A DNA stretch of 64,000 nucleotides from Chiua virens (GCA_019787685.1 JAHNUO010000002.1:2108001-2172000); one strand, 5' to 3'. Positions 1 to 12,842 are shown, counted from the stretch's first letter. Made by a program: numbers and translations. Notes: generated from the sequence alone by a model not told the origin.

Positions 1-1770
1 CATCCGCGGTCAACTGGCGCATTATGCCGGTGCTATGCACAGCATGCAATTCCGCAACTTTTCGTTTTCGGTGCTAGTCGAAAGCCATAACGCTCGGTTC
101 CTGCGATGGGACCCATCGGGTGCGATCGTGACGGCTGCGTTCAGCTATCGTGCGCAGCCCAAGCTTATGGCTGAATTTCTCTGGCGGTTTGACCACCTTA
201 CCGCCAAGGAGCGTGGCCATGACCCCACCATCAAGCCGGCGGACCTTGCAGATGAAGTCGCAGCGCGCGTCAGGGAAAAACTCGGGATTGAGAGAGACGA
301 TACGGTGATGTACAGATACGAGCTGCCTGGGATGGCTAGGTCAGGTTATGCTTATGGTCCCAAGCTGACCACGTCAAATCGGTCCCTTGTCAGCCGATGC
401 ACTCGAAATCAACCCGTAGTCTGGATTCCAGCACTAGATAGTGTCGTGACGGAAGGGCCATGGTCTCAGGAAGGGAAAATCTACATGAAGGACACCTGGC
501 GATTCCTGTCCAATTCGCCGGACATCAAAGTGATACCCGAACACGAGATTTACAAGGAACTCTATTGTCACAAGGTTCCCAACATCCCGGAGCATGTCGT
601 TGGTGGTGACATTGAAGGCGGAAAGACACGAACACAGGAATTTGCGCGTGCCGCGTGGCTATGCGTGAAGACACGGATCTCGCCATATCAGCACTACCGG
701 TTATTCCATCCGGTCGTTGGCCGACCAATTTATGAGTTCGAGTGCACAAAACAGCTGGTCACTGGCGTCTTTGACGCACTTGAAGGTATGATTCCTGCAT
801 GCTCTGATCGTCATTCATTACGAGCCATGATACAGCACACTCGCACGCATTCGAAAAAGCAAAGATTTTGCACCGCGATATAAGTGCGGGAAATATCATA
901 TTGACCGACGATGGCCGGGGTCTCTTGATCGATTGGGAGTTAGCGAAACTGGTGAGCGACATTGGAAGCAGACGTCCTGATCGCACTGTAAGTCATTCAG
1001 CGTCATGCTATTACTTCGCATACTGATCACCGTCATCTCGACCAGGGCACATGGCAGTTCATGTCTGCCAAACTCCTTGAGGACCCTACCAAGCTCCACG
1101 AGCTTTCGGATGACCTCGAGTCATTCCTTCATGTCCTCGCCTGGATTACTCTACGCTACCTGCCTGCCGTTGCCACGTATTCGGCTAGTAATCGGGATCA
1201 AGACCTTGCCAAGTTTGACGAGGTTTTTCCGAACCCAGGAGATTTCGAAAGCGGGGGGAACGCCAAGGCCGATGCTTTTGCCGCGGGCACTTATCCATCT
1301 CGCAAATATCGACCTAGAATATCGACCCCACTCCTGAAGCTTCTTCGAAGGCTACGCTTGCCTTTCAAGTCGTTGTACGGGGAACCTACAAGTGATGACG
1401 ATCAGTTGGAGAGTGACGATGGGCAGGAGAAGCTGGTCGACGCCCCCAGCGTGTTGCCTGAGAGTCGAACTGAGACCAATGACCAGGGTATGATGTTTCT
1501 CCAAACATCAACCTTTTTCCTTAAAGAGACGAGACGTGCCTTGGACAAGGGATGTGGCCTACGGACGACAAGGCTGACAGAAATCTGCCGGGTAGTTTTT
1601 CCAAGATGAAGCAAACTGAGGTTAAGACTACACAGCATAGGAGCAGCCATTTGATGGACTCGAAAGCGCCGTCGTCGAGATCCTCGAAGCGTGCAGCTAG
1701 TCCAACACCAGAACAGCGCTCAAAGCGTCGTTGCACGCACGCTACATCTCAGGCTGAGGCTCTCGCATGA
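1..1770 (+). CDS. FunK1-type fungal protein kinase, 3' part (5' end outside window)
   Basis: The open frame already runs at base 1, so the N-terminus lies upstream. The lobe before the catalytic loop carries the FunK1 pattern [13 protein letters not shown] (about 90-130). GT-AG introns are inferred at 786-835, 988-1045 and about 1488-1528. After splicing the frame gives [15 protein letters not shown] (from 868) with catalytic Asp and Asn, then [10 protein letters not shown] where canonical kinases have DFG. The spliced exon at 1046 starts [14 protein letters not shown], followed by [17 protein letters not shown], the family's most recognisable stretch. The tail (1552-1770) is basic and Ser-rich and ends in TGA at 1768. 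FunK1 kinases are an expanded, mostly uncharacterised family in agaricomycetes; substrates are unknown. The gene looks intact as far as it can be seen. The first two introns are firm; the third acceptor is a best guess. Confidence 0.85.
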
Positions 1771-1961
1771 CCCGTGGGGCTGTGGAAGTAACTAGATGTA
1801 TTTGTGGTTTTCAAGGGTAGATTAGCGTCTCAGCCTATTTACATAATGTAGTAGTGTATCCAAATGCTCGTATTCACCGCCACTCCGTCTCTTTACTAGT
1901 AGATTATCAACTACAATATCCCCCTAACTCCCTGATGCCCAGAAATGTATAAGATAGTTTG

Positions 1962-2155
1962 ATGTGGTGCCAAGATCGTGTGGACGCGGCTTCTGAAACT
2001 GGACATATCAGACTTCAGACTTTTCCCGACAATGTCTTTGTGATTGCCCATTATCATTCGTTCATGGAAAGCGAACCAGACGACAGTGCTGCAGATCTAG
2101 CGGCAGAGATGGGGGACTTCGTATCCGGACTGATGATGCAACCAGATCGAGAACA
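1962..2155 (+). pseudogene. Small hypothetical ORF interrupted near its 3' end by Plavaka element 1
   Basis: An ATG at 1962 opens a frame with an acidic stretch (ESEPDDSAADLAAEMGDF). It reaches the TIR of the transposon at 2156. If the element is removed and one copy of the flanking CA is kept, codon 2154 joins to 13477. The frame then continues for 9 more codons (VASKIGGE follows the junction Gln) to TAG at 13502-13504. I do not recognise the protein. It could be a separate gene or a terminal exon of a larger one. Bases 1771-1961 between the kinase stop and this ORF look like untranslated or intergenic sequence. Confidence 0.4.
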
Positions 2156-2661
2156 CATCAGTAATTTTACATCTTGCTTATTTCGGCTTGCGAACTGCTT
2201 ATGCAATCTTCCCGCGGCTAAGTGATCTTACGGTACGTCATTAGTACAATTAGTCGGGTAAGACAAATAGAAAATGGCAGGATCGTCTTTTCCCATCTTC
2301 TGGAGCTTATGACGAGCGTGATAAGTCGTGCTCGACACAGTAAGACAAAATAGTACATTTAGACACATAGTTATACAAAGCTCGACTACAACGAGTGCGA
2401 TAAGTTGCACTCGACACGGACTAGTTACAAAGCACAACTAAGACAGAAAGTTGTGCTCGACACGGCAAGAAACAATGATACATTTAAGCACGTACTGGTT
2501 ACAAAGCTCGACCGAGACAAAAAGTTCACAAACGATTTGTGAAAACAATGCAACCCAAAGTTCAATTAGCAAGATAAGCAGCACTAGTTACATGAATGTG
2601 ATTACTAGTGTGATCAACGTGAGAACCAGTGCGAGAACGCAGAATGAGGGGGAAGGAACCT
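2156..2661 (+). repeat. Left terminal inverted repeat of Plavaka 1
   Basis: About 506 bp that pair with 13022-13474 on the opposite strand, with scattered transitions. The left arm is about 53 bp longer because of an extra copy of a subterminal unit around 2385-2440. That unit contains the motifs GCTCGACACGG and TACAAAGC, which recur three times. Repeated subterminal motifs of this kind usually serve as transposase binding sites; that role is inferred. Confidence 0.85.
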
Positions 2662-4994
2662 GAGGAACAAAGACTTGCAGAATGAACTTGAATATGTGGT
2701 GGTGGTGAACACCATCCAGAGTGGTTGATGACTCCCACTTTGAAAGATGAGTGGTTACCCCAGCGCTTTGGCAGAGGCTTCCACTATGCTAGGGTCCATC
2801 TTCTTGTGCAATCCACGAGCCTGGTCATCCATAGTATGAGTAGGACCACTGGGCTTGTTCTGCAGAAGCTGAGCACATTCAGCATTGTCAAAATAGGGCA
2901 CTGAGGGGACAAGATGAGATGCCTCCCGTTTCATAGTATATATTGATGTGACTTGAAAATGTGCTTCTGGATAAGGCTTTGGAGGCATCTGTCGGCGAAG
3001 TTGACACAGAATCAGTTGAGAGAATTTGGGCAACTTGTTCATATCTTCAGGGTCAGGGATATTGAAAAGGTCAATGGATACATCCAAGTTGTCACGTAGA
3101 GGCGCTAGGTGATATGCTTGTTGGGCCAGGGAAAAAGGAGAGAGTAGAGCATCTTTGCGAGGTCATTGTGATTGTCCAATATGCTGTTGGGGTTGGGGGG
3201 TTGGGGGACATGGTGCAGGATGTGCTCGTTAGGCCAGAGAAAAAGGAGAGAATAGAAAATATTCACAAGGTCGTCACAATTGTCCAATGCACTGCCGGGG
3301 GGAAAGGGAGGGAAGGGGAGGATTGAGGAACACAGTGCAGAGCTCCTTCTTGACATGCTTGTGAGTGACTGCACTCTCAAGTGCAGAAGGCCGCACACCA
3401 TGTTGCAGATGGTGACATCAATCTCATGACTATGGTCAATATTAAATTTGAGGCTGCTGAGACGCAGAATGGTATGGACAAGCTGACAGACCTGTGAAAC
3501 ATGTCACCTGGACAACCCAATGGACTTGAATGCCAGCTTAAGTGGTCGGCGTCATTGTGTGGCACAGACATCATTAGGGGAGCACCAGCACCACCGCACT
3601 GGCCGAGATACTGGTGCTGAGTCTTGAAGTTATTGGCAAGGCAAACATGTTGACGTTCTTCTGGTGATGGACTGATCATCAAATAATAGAAGATGTGGAA
3701 ATTGTGCTTGTCTGATGGGACAGCCACCATGTCGCATTTGGGTAATAGTCAAGCAACTTGATACTGCACAGACGTCCCTTGTTGTATTGAAAACAGATAG
3801 CTCAAGGAGTGTTGATGGCAAGCTGGCAATTTTCTGACTTTCTGCTACCTGTTTTGCCACCAAACGTAGGTAAGTTCAATTGTGCTATGCGTACTAGTCT
3901 CATACCTAGTGATGGCAGGCTGGTCCTACGTAGACAAAATATATGAGGTAACTTGAAGGCATGTCCTGATACTCTGCAGCATATTTTGAAGAACAGAGTC
4001 GGTATTGGAGGACACATACACATTTGTGATATTGATGGCCTTGACAAGGGGCAGAGGATCAAGACGTTCTTGATCATGGAGACCACAATTGTCGCAGAAC
4101 ACTGTGAAGAAATGAGTTGCAAATAGACTCAAGGACATGGTAAGAAGGCAACAATACAAATAGTTGCCAACAGGGGAGGGGAGTGGGATTGGGTCTTCGA
4201 GACGTTTGTAGTGCAAAAATGGTGTTAGCTCGTGATACACCTCCACTCATCCCTAGTAAGATCCTTTAATTAGCATGGTGTATAAACTCGCAACTCGGAT
4301 TTGATTTGACTCAGTACCTTGCCTGTGTGACATGCACATCACCATTCTACATTGAACTGCGTTGACGAGTCCAGAGGGGCTGGATTCGGATGGGTCATGG
4401 GGGCATTGTAGGAGTCAATGACCCCTTGAGGTGATAAACCCATATTCCTGCTTTGCTTACAGGGTGCCCAGACTGCCCACATCGATTGTCCTACCCGTCC
4501 GTCGTGGTCCCATGTCCATCTGAGTGGATCCAACCCATATTCATATGTTTTGTTTTTCGTTCCTACATGTTTTCGCACGAGGTGACTGAATCAGGTTGCT
4601 CGATCAGGATCGCACAACGCACACTAATCAACTCTCTTTTGTCCAATTTCCATTTTATTTTGTACCTTCTTAGATTCTTTTCAGATGGTTCCGTGTTATC
4701 GACATGTATCCGATTGGTTATAAGGTACAGGTAGTCGGGTCGTATGATGTTTTTTTAAGGTAGTCCATTGATTCACGGATCAAACCTTATCCTACCTTGA
4801 CAGAACATTGTTTTCCTTTTCACAGGTCGATCTCCAAAAGAGATGGCTCCATATACATATGCTTTCCTTATTTATTTAATACTTTATCCGCTGTAAAAGT
4901 CCCGGGAATACCTGAGACTATAAAATTTGTGTTCGTAAATAAAAATTTCATCTTTAGATCCCTGTTTCTCTTGCATCTAAGTCGCCTTGTCCGT
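2662..4994 (-). other. Decayed minus-strand sequence between TIR and transposase; no gene identified
   Basis: Several minus-strand frames of 70-120 codons overlap here (2755-3087, 3105-3401, 3377-3730, 3926-4246), but no ordered set of exons or recognisable domain emerges. The fragment at 2755-3087 (starting MDVSIDLFNIPDPEDMN) looks protein-like. A tandem duplication at about 3117-3330 encodes two versions of a LDNxxDL...LLFxWPN unit. The 4250-4994 stretch shows nothing recognisable. It may be a third, dead transposon gene or an older insertion. Confidence 0.4.
3117..3330. repeat. Imperfect two-copy tandem repeat, about 105 bp each
   Basis: Both units start with TTGGGCCAGGGAAAAAGG-like or TTAGGCCAGAGAAAAAGG-like sequence. 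Each continues through a GGTCATTGTGATTGTCCAAT-like block and ends in a G-rich tract (about 3190-3205 and 3293-3322). On the minus strand both units encode related peptides ending WPNEHI and WPNKHI. Confidence 0.6.
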
Positions 4995-7900
4995 TTAACT
5001 ATCCTTTCTATCCGCCCTTACTCGTACTCGATCACCATTGTGCTTGAGTCTCTGCCTTGTTGCTGAACTATCTGACTGTCCATGTTTCGGCTGGTTTTGT
5101 TGATCCTCGTATGGTTTCACCCAGGAACACGTAACATGCTTGGGAACAAACTCGCTACCAAAGATAGGCAGGAGGTGGACATTCTGGACGATGCTCTCAA
5201 CAGAGATAACAGCGAGGTGCTTGGTACCATCCTGAAGGGCGGATGGTATGACCATCCACATCCCAGTTATCTCATCTGGCTTGTCGGCGATGTGGTCATA
5301 CCACTAAATGAGAGCACAAGAATAAACTTGATGGTCAATAAAAACGAAAGAAAAGAAGCATAGAACACGTGCTACTTCCATGCTAAGCATTCCCTCCATT
5401 GTGGTGTCGGTGCTGACGAGCATGCAGTCATATCTTGCAGCTCCGCCATGCCAGGAAGGGTTTGCCCTGATTGATTCTCGCCGCAAACCATTAATCCCGC
5501 TGGGATCACTTGGCACTACAAAGCTTGCAGATGCAGAATAAAAAATCTTGACCTTGATGGGGTTAAGTAATTGAGGAGCCCTGTTGGGTGATGTAAGAGC
5601 ACTGACAAATGCTTCGAGCTCGGGCTGTTCAGATAGGAACTCCCCAATAAGTACGGGCAAATCAGGAAGTCCGAGCTCAACAGTGAATGCCAAGATAGAC
5701 TTTGCACGTCGGCGAGCTCATGAATTGTTGTGTAAGCCGATTGTTTAAGGTTTGAATGTACATTAGACCTACCTGGTGTTCGAGCTAGTTTTACATTAGA
5801 GTGTGCAAGTCCAAGTGACTTGTCCAATGCACCTGATGTTTCATTTTCATGGACATCATCAGGCACTGTTGACCGGGCTGGCTGAGTTGTTGAAGCTAAT
5901 AATGGTGTATGAGAGATTTCGAATCAGTTGCTATACAAATAAAAAAGGGAATCTGAAGCACACCCTCGAGTTCCCATGCTTCAGAAGGTGTGGTATGTTC
6001 CAACATCCCACGAGCCTCAAAATCGACACAGGCAGCAGCAAGTTGGGAGAGACATTGATTTATCCGTAGAATTTGCCCAAGTGCATTGTGCTTGCTAGAG
6101 CGGTGCCATGGTTTTTTGATGGCGGTGATGTGTTTTGATTCGGTTATTGATGTTGACAACCCATTTGGTGCACTGAAGAGTCGGATCATTGATTCATAGT
6201 GTACAAGGGAGTGCTGGCGGGGGAGAGAGAATCCGTTTGGCTGAACTCCAACCTGACGGAATATTTCATGATGTTGATGAAAGTGGGCAAGAGCATTCCT
6301 GAGTTCTTCCAAGGACTTCTCAGTGATTACATTGCATCGTGCAATGTAACAGAACTCTAAAAAGGCCCGAATGGTCCGCACAATATCATGCGGAACGTGC
6401 CCCTCGATGGCAGGGAGGTAGACCTAATTAATCCCATGAGGCAAGTCACTGGTAGAAGAACAATAGAAGAATAAAGCTCACCTTCATCAACACTTTTGAA
6501 TCATTTCCTGTCCATTGAGAAAATCCCTGGCCATCTGGAAATCTCCTGAGACTGGGAAATGGTGGCATGACAGCAATACTATGATAACGTGAGAGATAAT
6601 GTTCAAATCTGATCTGAATGAGATCTTACCGGCGATCGATGTCAGCTAATCGCTCCCTTGCACCAGCTTTACCATATGTAATTTCCAGATATTTCTCAAC
6701 CCAGTCAACCAGATGGTCTTTGAATGTACCCTTCACTAATTGATGCAGAATATCTGGGGCAATGAGCTGACAAATATCAGCTCTCGGAAATGAATATGTA
6801 AATAGCTGAAATCAATGTCAACCATGCTAGTAAATAGTATAAAAACAAATGTACTCGCCAGGACATTGACGTCAACACCCCAATCTTCCCAGGCAACAGT
6901 GGGGATCACGACCTCCTCAGCAATTGCTTTCATTAATTCCATTGTTCGCGGTGCACCTGCTGTATCAAGGTCATGTGGAAATGCAATACACCTATTGGAG
7001 CCAGCAAAGAGTCAGAATTAGTAGCACAGATTAAGCACTGAACGTGAACGTGAACTTACTGTTCACACCAGTTCTGGACCACACCAGAGATGAGCACCTG
7101 TTCTGGATAGTTGGCAATGTATGGGCCAATTCCAAACACAATACAGTGGTAACGACCATCAGCACAGCATAGCAACTCAGGCGTCTCCATTCCAGGCTTG
7201 AGAAATACAAGTATTCTTGTCATTGCAGCATGAAACAATTTCTTCTTGAATAAACGAAATGTGGGACTGTCAGCATATTTCTTTGCCACTGCATGAGAGA
7301 TAATATTAATGTGAGGCTGAGTTGTTGGTAATACTCACTTTTTGGGATCGCCAGAAATGCCAACAATTCCACTGTGTTCCCATGGGCACGGTGAGTGGTA
7401 TTGTGAAGGTTCCTGATCGATAGATAAACCGGCCAATAATCTTGTTGACCAGTTCCCACTGAGACAGTTGTCTTGTCGCTGCCTAGTATAATTGGGACAA
7501 TGGTGGCACCATGCATTTGCTCGTTTTGTGCAATGCTGTCCTGGAAATATATCAGTGTGAAGCACACAACTTCTTGAAGAGAAAGAATTACTGCTTGCTC
7601 CCATGCCCAGTCTCCTGACATAAAATTTTCAAAGTGCCAAGTTTTGTCAGAGGAAACAAAATCCCAATAAGGAACATAATCCATTCAGCCATCAAAGTCT
7701 TTGTTTGATAAGATTTCTTGTATGAGACAGTGAGGGGAATGAAAGAAGAACTCATAGGACTTTGTCATCCACGAAGGCGTTGTTCTGGGAGGGCGTTCAC
7801 CACTGTATTGCAGTTTGAAACTGCTCCATGGAATGTCGCTGAGTGGGGTTGCATCAATTGTATCATTGAGCTCACTGTGGTTTGTAAAGGGTGGTTGAAT

Positions 7901-8407
7901 TCCAGTGCCACTGAGAGAGTGATCCCAGAGATTACATAGCTCATTGGTGTTGCACATGGACAGCTCAGCCTGCTTGAAAATAAACTCGGCCGTTTCAAAA
8001 CCAAGGCGGTCTTGTAAGGGGTCCAATCATGTGGACCTCTCCGATGTGATGGTACATTAGGCATGCAGAGATTTATTTGGTTCCCTGTGGCATTGTAAAT
8101 TTGACCTGAAAAGGAGTTAGTAGATGATCATGGTAGCCACCTTTTTCTTACCTGTAAGCTTGTCGTGATAGTCACAGATTACGCCAGGCACTGGTTGGGT
8201 AGCTGGTTGACTCAGACTTGGAGCTGGAAGTGGATTCAAGGGGATAGACTCAGAAGACTCAGGATGTATAGAAGCGAAGTTGAAGCAGTGTACTGATGAT
8301 TGGTAATGCTTCAAGCCCGCCTTTGTTTTGAACCATTGGCGGCAGGCTGCATAGGGACAAGGTATTTGACAGGCTGGAAAGGCATGCTGTGGAGGAGGAT
8401 AGGACAT
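4995..8407 (-). pseudogene. Plavaka transposase (element 1), multi-exon, broken
   Basis: An ATG at 8407 begins a C2H2-like zinc finger (CPYAACRQWFKTKAGLKHY, then H). An exon at 7685-8026 follows, then an in-frame TGA (7685-7687) inside the conserved DFDGxxDYVPY block. The block at 7220-7684 holds FMSGDWAWEQ and the family signature VPIILGSDKTTVSVGTG, ending FLAIPK. Further exons carry FKKKLFHAAMTRIL (7056-7289) and FLEFCYIAR...ITESKHITAIKKPWHRSSKHNALGQ (5896-6381). Next come RANPSWHGGAARYDC (about 5430-5500) and VESIVQNVHLLPIFGSEFVP (4995-5261). The enzyme would be a nuclear DDE-type transposase acting on the element's TIRs. The stop is probably CGA to TGA, the CpG-decay pattern seen elsewhere here. 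Exon boundaries are approximate. Confidence 0.85.
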
Positions 8408-8732
8408 GAGATTCACCAGTACTATCACCGGAACATTACCAGAATTTTTGAATGTGTCTGAACTGGGTCATGGGCTTCGAGGGCCCAAGGACAATTGAGG
8501 TTGTTGACGACATAATCGGGCTGCAGCTTATTGACCAGGATGGAACATGCAATGGGGGTCAAGGGTGTGAGGGTCAAGGGTTCACAGGGATGATTCAGAA
8601 TCTAAGTCCGTGACATTATTGGTGTCATGGAATTACAAAGCGGCATCACACAACTTTACCTAGTACAAACACACATTTTTCCTGTTTGTGTTACTTCATC
8701 ACCCTTCCACTGAGCCGGCCTTCATCACTGAC
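8408..8732. promoter_or_regulatory. Divergent intergenic region of Plavaka 1
   Basis: About 325 bp separate the transposase start (minus, 8407) from the DUF6532-like gene start (plus, 8733). Both genes are transcribed away from this stretch, so it must hold both promoters. I see no clear TATA box. The same head-to-head layout is found in Plavaka 2 (29928-30192). Confidence 0.5.
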
Positions 8733-11700
8733 ATGTCTCGCCCTGGCCCTGTTACTCATTCAAGAAACTCGAATGCTGATCAGTGTCCCCAAGAAGTAAT
8801 CCAGTAGCAGAAGAGACATACCCCAGCTCAGGTAGAAGCAGACAATGTGCTCAAAGAACGTGAGCAAAATGAGAAAGAAGCTGAGCGACAACATGGCATC
8901 AAACGCCTGACCCGCATTGTCAATGAGTCAGTGCAACACGAGGAGGAGGGTCGTACTCACCCTCCCAGGCTGTGTACTCGTGTTCTTTTGAAGGTTATGG
9001 ACTGTGAAGGTACCATCCAAGCCACAGCTGGGACCTTGCAAGGTGATACTGGGATCAAGAATGATAATCGCAGGATGGAAGGGATCAACAAACTCACGGG
9101 CAACAGTACATGCGGTCATGATCATGGTCTGGACTTGGACTTGGACTCAGAAATGATTGAAGGTAGTCAGCTTCCTGATCACGGTAAGTTGCCATGGTCA
9201 TATTATTATATGAAATCTCACTGTTGTGGCAGCCATGGTTGATGACGTTGACATTGAGGCCATTGGCGATCAAGGTCACGGGGGCAAGGCAAAGCATGGG
9301 AGCGCCACCAGTGGCCAGAAATGGAAGGCTCAGCCTGAGTCAGTCTTTCTTATGCTACAATGTCCATCCTTCTCACTGAAACTGTTCTATTTTATTGGGA
9401 TTTCCTCAACAAATTGCAACAACTTCGACAATCTACAAGTTCAAGTGCTGTGAAGGAGGGCTTTTCTGGTATTGGAGATGCAAAGGATTGGGCTGGTAGC
9501 AAGCTGGTTGCTTCCAAGCCAGTTCAGAGTCTTGTGACTCAGCGCTGCACCAGTTGCGGCCAACACACAAGATCTGTCTCTGGTTATACAGTGGCTCAAA
9601 CAACTGTCCCAATGTTTGGATGTTTTTCACTAAACACAATGAAACACAGTAACCACTAAATCTTACCCAAACCTGTGGGAATATGAACTATAGTACCTAC
9701 TCCTGGCTTTCTATTGGCCCAAGGTTCAAAGGATTTGAATAGGATTTGATGAAATGGCAATCATTTCAAAATGATCACTCATTGGGACAGTTCTTTGACT
9801 TTAAGTTTGGATTACACATATTAGACCCTAACATATTGGAAAGTACTTACATACATTTGATAATGGTTCTATTATGTTATATTTATGTAACTATCATCAG
9901 CTAGCACCATATAAATCCCACCATTTCATAGTAACTTTCCTATCATCATTATGAAACCTATCTCCAGCTCTTAAGGGACAATACTGCCTCCTTTCCTTTT
10001 CTTAAGCTTTCTTCAAGGAAAATAACCTCTAAAACTGGTCTGGGCAAGTCTACAGTGTCTAGGGTCCTTCAGGAAATCCAGCTAGACAAGATTAAACATC
10101 TTGGTGGTCACCCTTCAAAGTTTTCATTTACCAGCAAAAGGGCTATTGTACTATAGATCATTACTGGCAAGGCCAAAAATGCTGTTCAGCTCACTATACT
10201 TATCAATACCATTATTGATACTCCTCTCTACCTCAGACAGTCAGAAATACCCTCAAGGAAGCCTCTTTGAAAGCTATGGTAGAGAACAAAAACCTCTTCT
10301 CTTCAAGAGTCACAAGAAAGGATGGTTGGTCTATGCTTTCAAATACTAGCATTGGGGTGTTGAGGGTGGGAAAAGGGTTGTATAGTTAAATGAGACTAAA
10401 GTCAATAGGATTGGGTCATATAAACAGGAGTATGTGTGGAAAAAGGCAGGAGAGTAGTTGATTACTATAGATATAGTCAAGCATAGAGGAGGCTATGGGC
10501 CTATATAGGATGGAATGGAGTGGGAGTTTAGAGTGAGATGTACAGAAGGATGGGTGCTGAGCAGTATGTGACAATTTGACAGCAAGGGTTGCTGGAAAAC
10601 ATTGAAGAATTTTAAATTTCAGAAGGTGATATCATTTTGCAATAAGATAATGATCCTGAACATACCTCTAAAAGAGTTCAGACCTGGGTCAAAGATCAAG
10701 AGATTGGATCTTTAGATTGGCCTGCACAGTCTCTAGACCTTACTTCCTTTGAACATACCTGAAATCATCTCAAAAAATGACTTTCAGCTTATAAAGGTGC
10801 CCCTAAAGGAGTTTATCATTTATAGGAGAGGTTAGTAGAGGAGTGGGGGAATATGTGTGCAGAATAGCATCAGAAATGGATTAAAAGCATGCATAGAAGG
10901 CTTTAAGCAGTTATCAAGACCAAAGGAGGTCATACCAAATATTAAATACTTACATTTATATAAAGTCAAAAAACTGTCCCAATGAGTGATTATTTTGAAA
11001 TGATTGCCATTTCATCAAATCCTATTCAAATCCTTTGACCCTTGGGCCAATAGAAAGCCAGGAGTAGGTACTATATTTCATATTCCCACAGGTTTGGGTA
11101 AGGTTTAGTGGTTACCGCGTTTTATTGCATTTACTGAAAAACATCCAAACATTGGGACAGTTGTTTGAGCCACTGTACTTCTGTCAGTTCGAAAAGCTTC
11201 CACTCAAATAGTAGGCATGGGATGCCCGCAAGCACACATTTGAGCATGCACGCACCAACCAGTCACACCAACATCAAGCAAGTTGAGGTGCCAGTCGAAT
11301 CCCAGGCTGCAAGTCCTAGCAACTATTATATAGATGATCTTGACGAAGAACTTGACATCCAACCACCTTCAAGTTTCCCCCCTTCACAATCCCAGAATCC
11401 TTTCCCTCCTTCACAGCCCTGGAATCATGCTCTCCCATCAGTCGTAAGTCTTCTATTCATGCATCTATTGTGCGGTGAGTGGTCAATGGTGCCACGATTG
11501 AATTGTCCATACAGGAGGTTGTAGTTGCATCAGAGGAAGACGATGACAACGTTGAATACCTCAACTCACCACCAGTGGCATTGCAGTTACATTCAGAGCT
11601 CAAGGACTTTGGCGACTCAGACAACTTGAAGGCTCAAGGTGGGACTCAGACTACCAATCAGCCTGAGCCTGAGGACAAGGTATGTTGTCATATACTAGTA

Positions 11701-12842
11701 CTTGGTTGTATTAAATATAACATTATGTCAACAGTTACCTGGCCCATCACCATCCAAATGAGTTCATATGGGTGCATTGACAACACAACGCTCCGGTGGC
11801 AGTGGCGCACACAAGAAATTCATCAATTCGGACCTTCCAGATGGAGCCCTCACTAGCAACATGTGGTGCCGGGTCTTTGTTTCGACGCTTGCAGAAGTTG
11901 CAAGTACCCATGACAATGCATGGGGTATGGAGGACAATAAACTACAACCATTACTCCAAAAAATTTGGGATATGGTCTACAGGAACACCATTCCCCACAA
12001 GGTCGAGCTTGGTGGACCAGTGTATTATGTTGTACATACTCTATTACTCACTTTCTCCTATACTTCAAGTCTAGTAACATGACCACTTCACAGTCAAAGC
12101 AAGCACTCAACAATTGGCAAGGCGAGTTCGCCGCCACCACCATGGCCGTTATGTGCACTTTTTTCACTGCTGACACATTGCATGAATTTGACAGTGCAGA
12201 GAACCACACGAATTTTGCAAAAGCAATGCTAATGCGACAGTGCCGATTTATATTTGGCAAAGCCAAAGAAGCTGATCACAGGGTATGTACTGTTTATCTC
12301 CTGTGTAGATTGATTTTAACTACGATATCACTTTCTTTGCACTGGCAAACAGCAGGGTCTGTTCCTGCTACAGACTTTTGCACACCACTTCAACTATGTC
12401 AATGGTAAGGTCCCGGCTGTCAACACTGAACAGTTAGGCTTCAAGGCAATTGGACCACGAGGGGCCCTTGCACTCTCTTGTGCAGCAGTAAGTGTTGGTT
12501 CATTTCTCCCACATTCATCGTGCTAGTCCAGATTTGATTAATTTGAATCCTTAGTTGACTTGGGGTTTCTTGCTGATTATCGAGGGGGAAATTACGTTTT
12601 GTCAAGCTAAGTCTGTGACTGCATGGTCAGTGACCATCTCGAAGGGAGTGAAGTATGATTTTAATGAGAACAACTGGGATTCAGTCACCCTTCATTACCT
12701 TGCACAAATTATGAGGATGACAGATGAGCAATTCGAAGTTGTTTTGGATGCAGTTCAGCCTCACATCAAAAATGCCAAGTTACCTCCTTACCTTGACCTG
12801 TTTTCTGATGAAGATGATGAAGAGCTCTTTGCCTTCTATTGA
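8733..12842 (+). pseudogene. DUF6532-like accessory gene of Plavaka 1, split by a Tc1/mariner insertion
   Basis: The ATG at 8733 starts MSRPGPVTHSRNSN. An in-frame TAG at about 8802 precedes a charged coiled-coil-like stretch (LKEREQNEKEAERQHG). After the mariner copy (9589-11175) the frame resumes with acidic, Pro/Ser-rich sequence (YIDDLDEELDIQPPSSF; ASEEDDDNVEYL). The C-terminal domain follows in several exons: PLLQKIWDMVYRNTIPHKVE (about 11950), FGKAKEADHR then intron, LFLLQTFAHHFNYVNGK and IGPRGALALSCAA (12355-12490). The last exon (to TGA region 12842) ends DLFSDEDDEELFAFY. This layout, including the GALAL motif, matches agaricomycete DUF6532 proteins as I remember them; function unknown. 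Its repeated head-to-head pairing with the transposase suggests a transposition partner (inference). Confidence 0.65.
9589..11175 (+). mobile_element. Tc1/mariner-family transposon, nested in Plavaka 1
   Basis: 1587 bp bounded by 214-bp inverted repeats (9589-9802 and 10962-11175) that begin CAGTGGCTCAAACAACTG. TA dinucleotides flank it (9587-9588 and 11176-11177), the Tc1/mariner target duplication. Between the arms, broken frames on the plus strand read SLKAMVE (about 10270), NETKVNRIG...EYVWKKAGE (10390-10450), DNDPEHTSKRVQTW (about 10650) and LDWPAQSLDL...EHT (10710-10760). The end is KTKGGHTKY (about 10920). These are the Tc1 DDE core and tail. Many stops and frameshifts are present, so only a dead copy remains. 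Confidence 0.92.

Noticed and set aside
2451..2663. 70-codon ORF in the left TIR and its near copy at 13010-13231
   Set aside because: They are the two arms of one inverted repeat; conservation reflects the repeat and the first codon is TTG.
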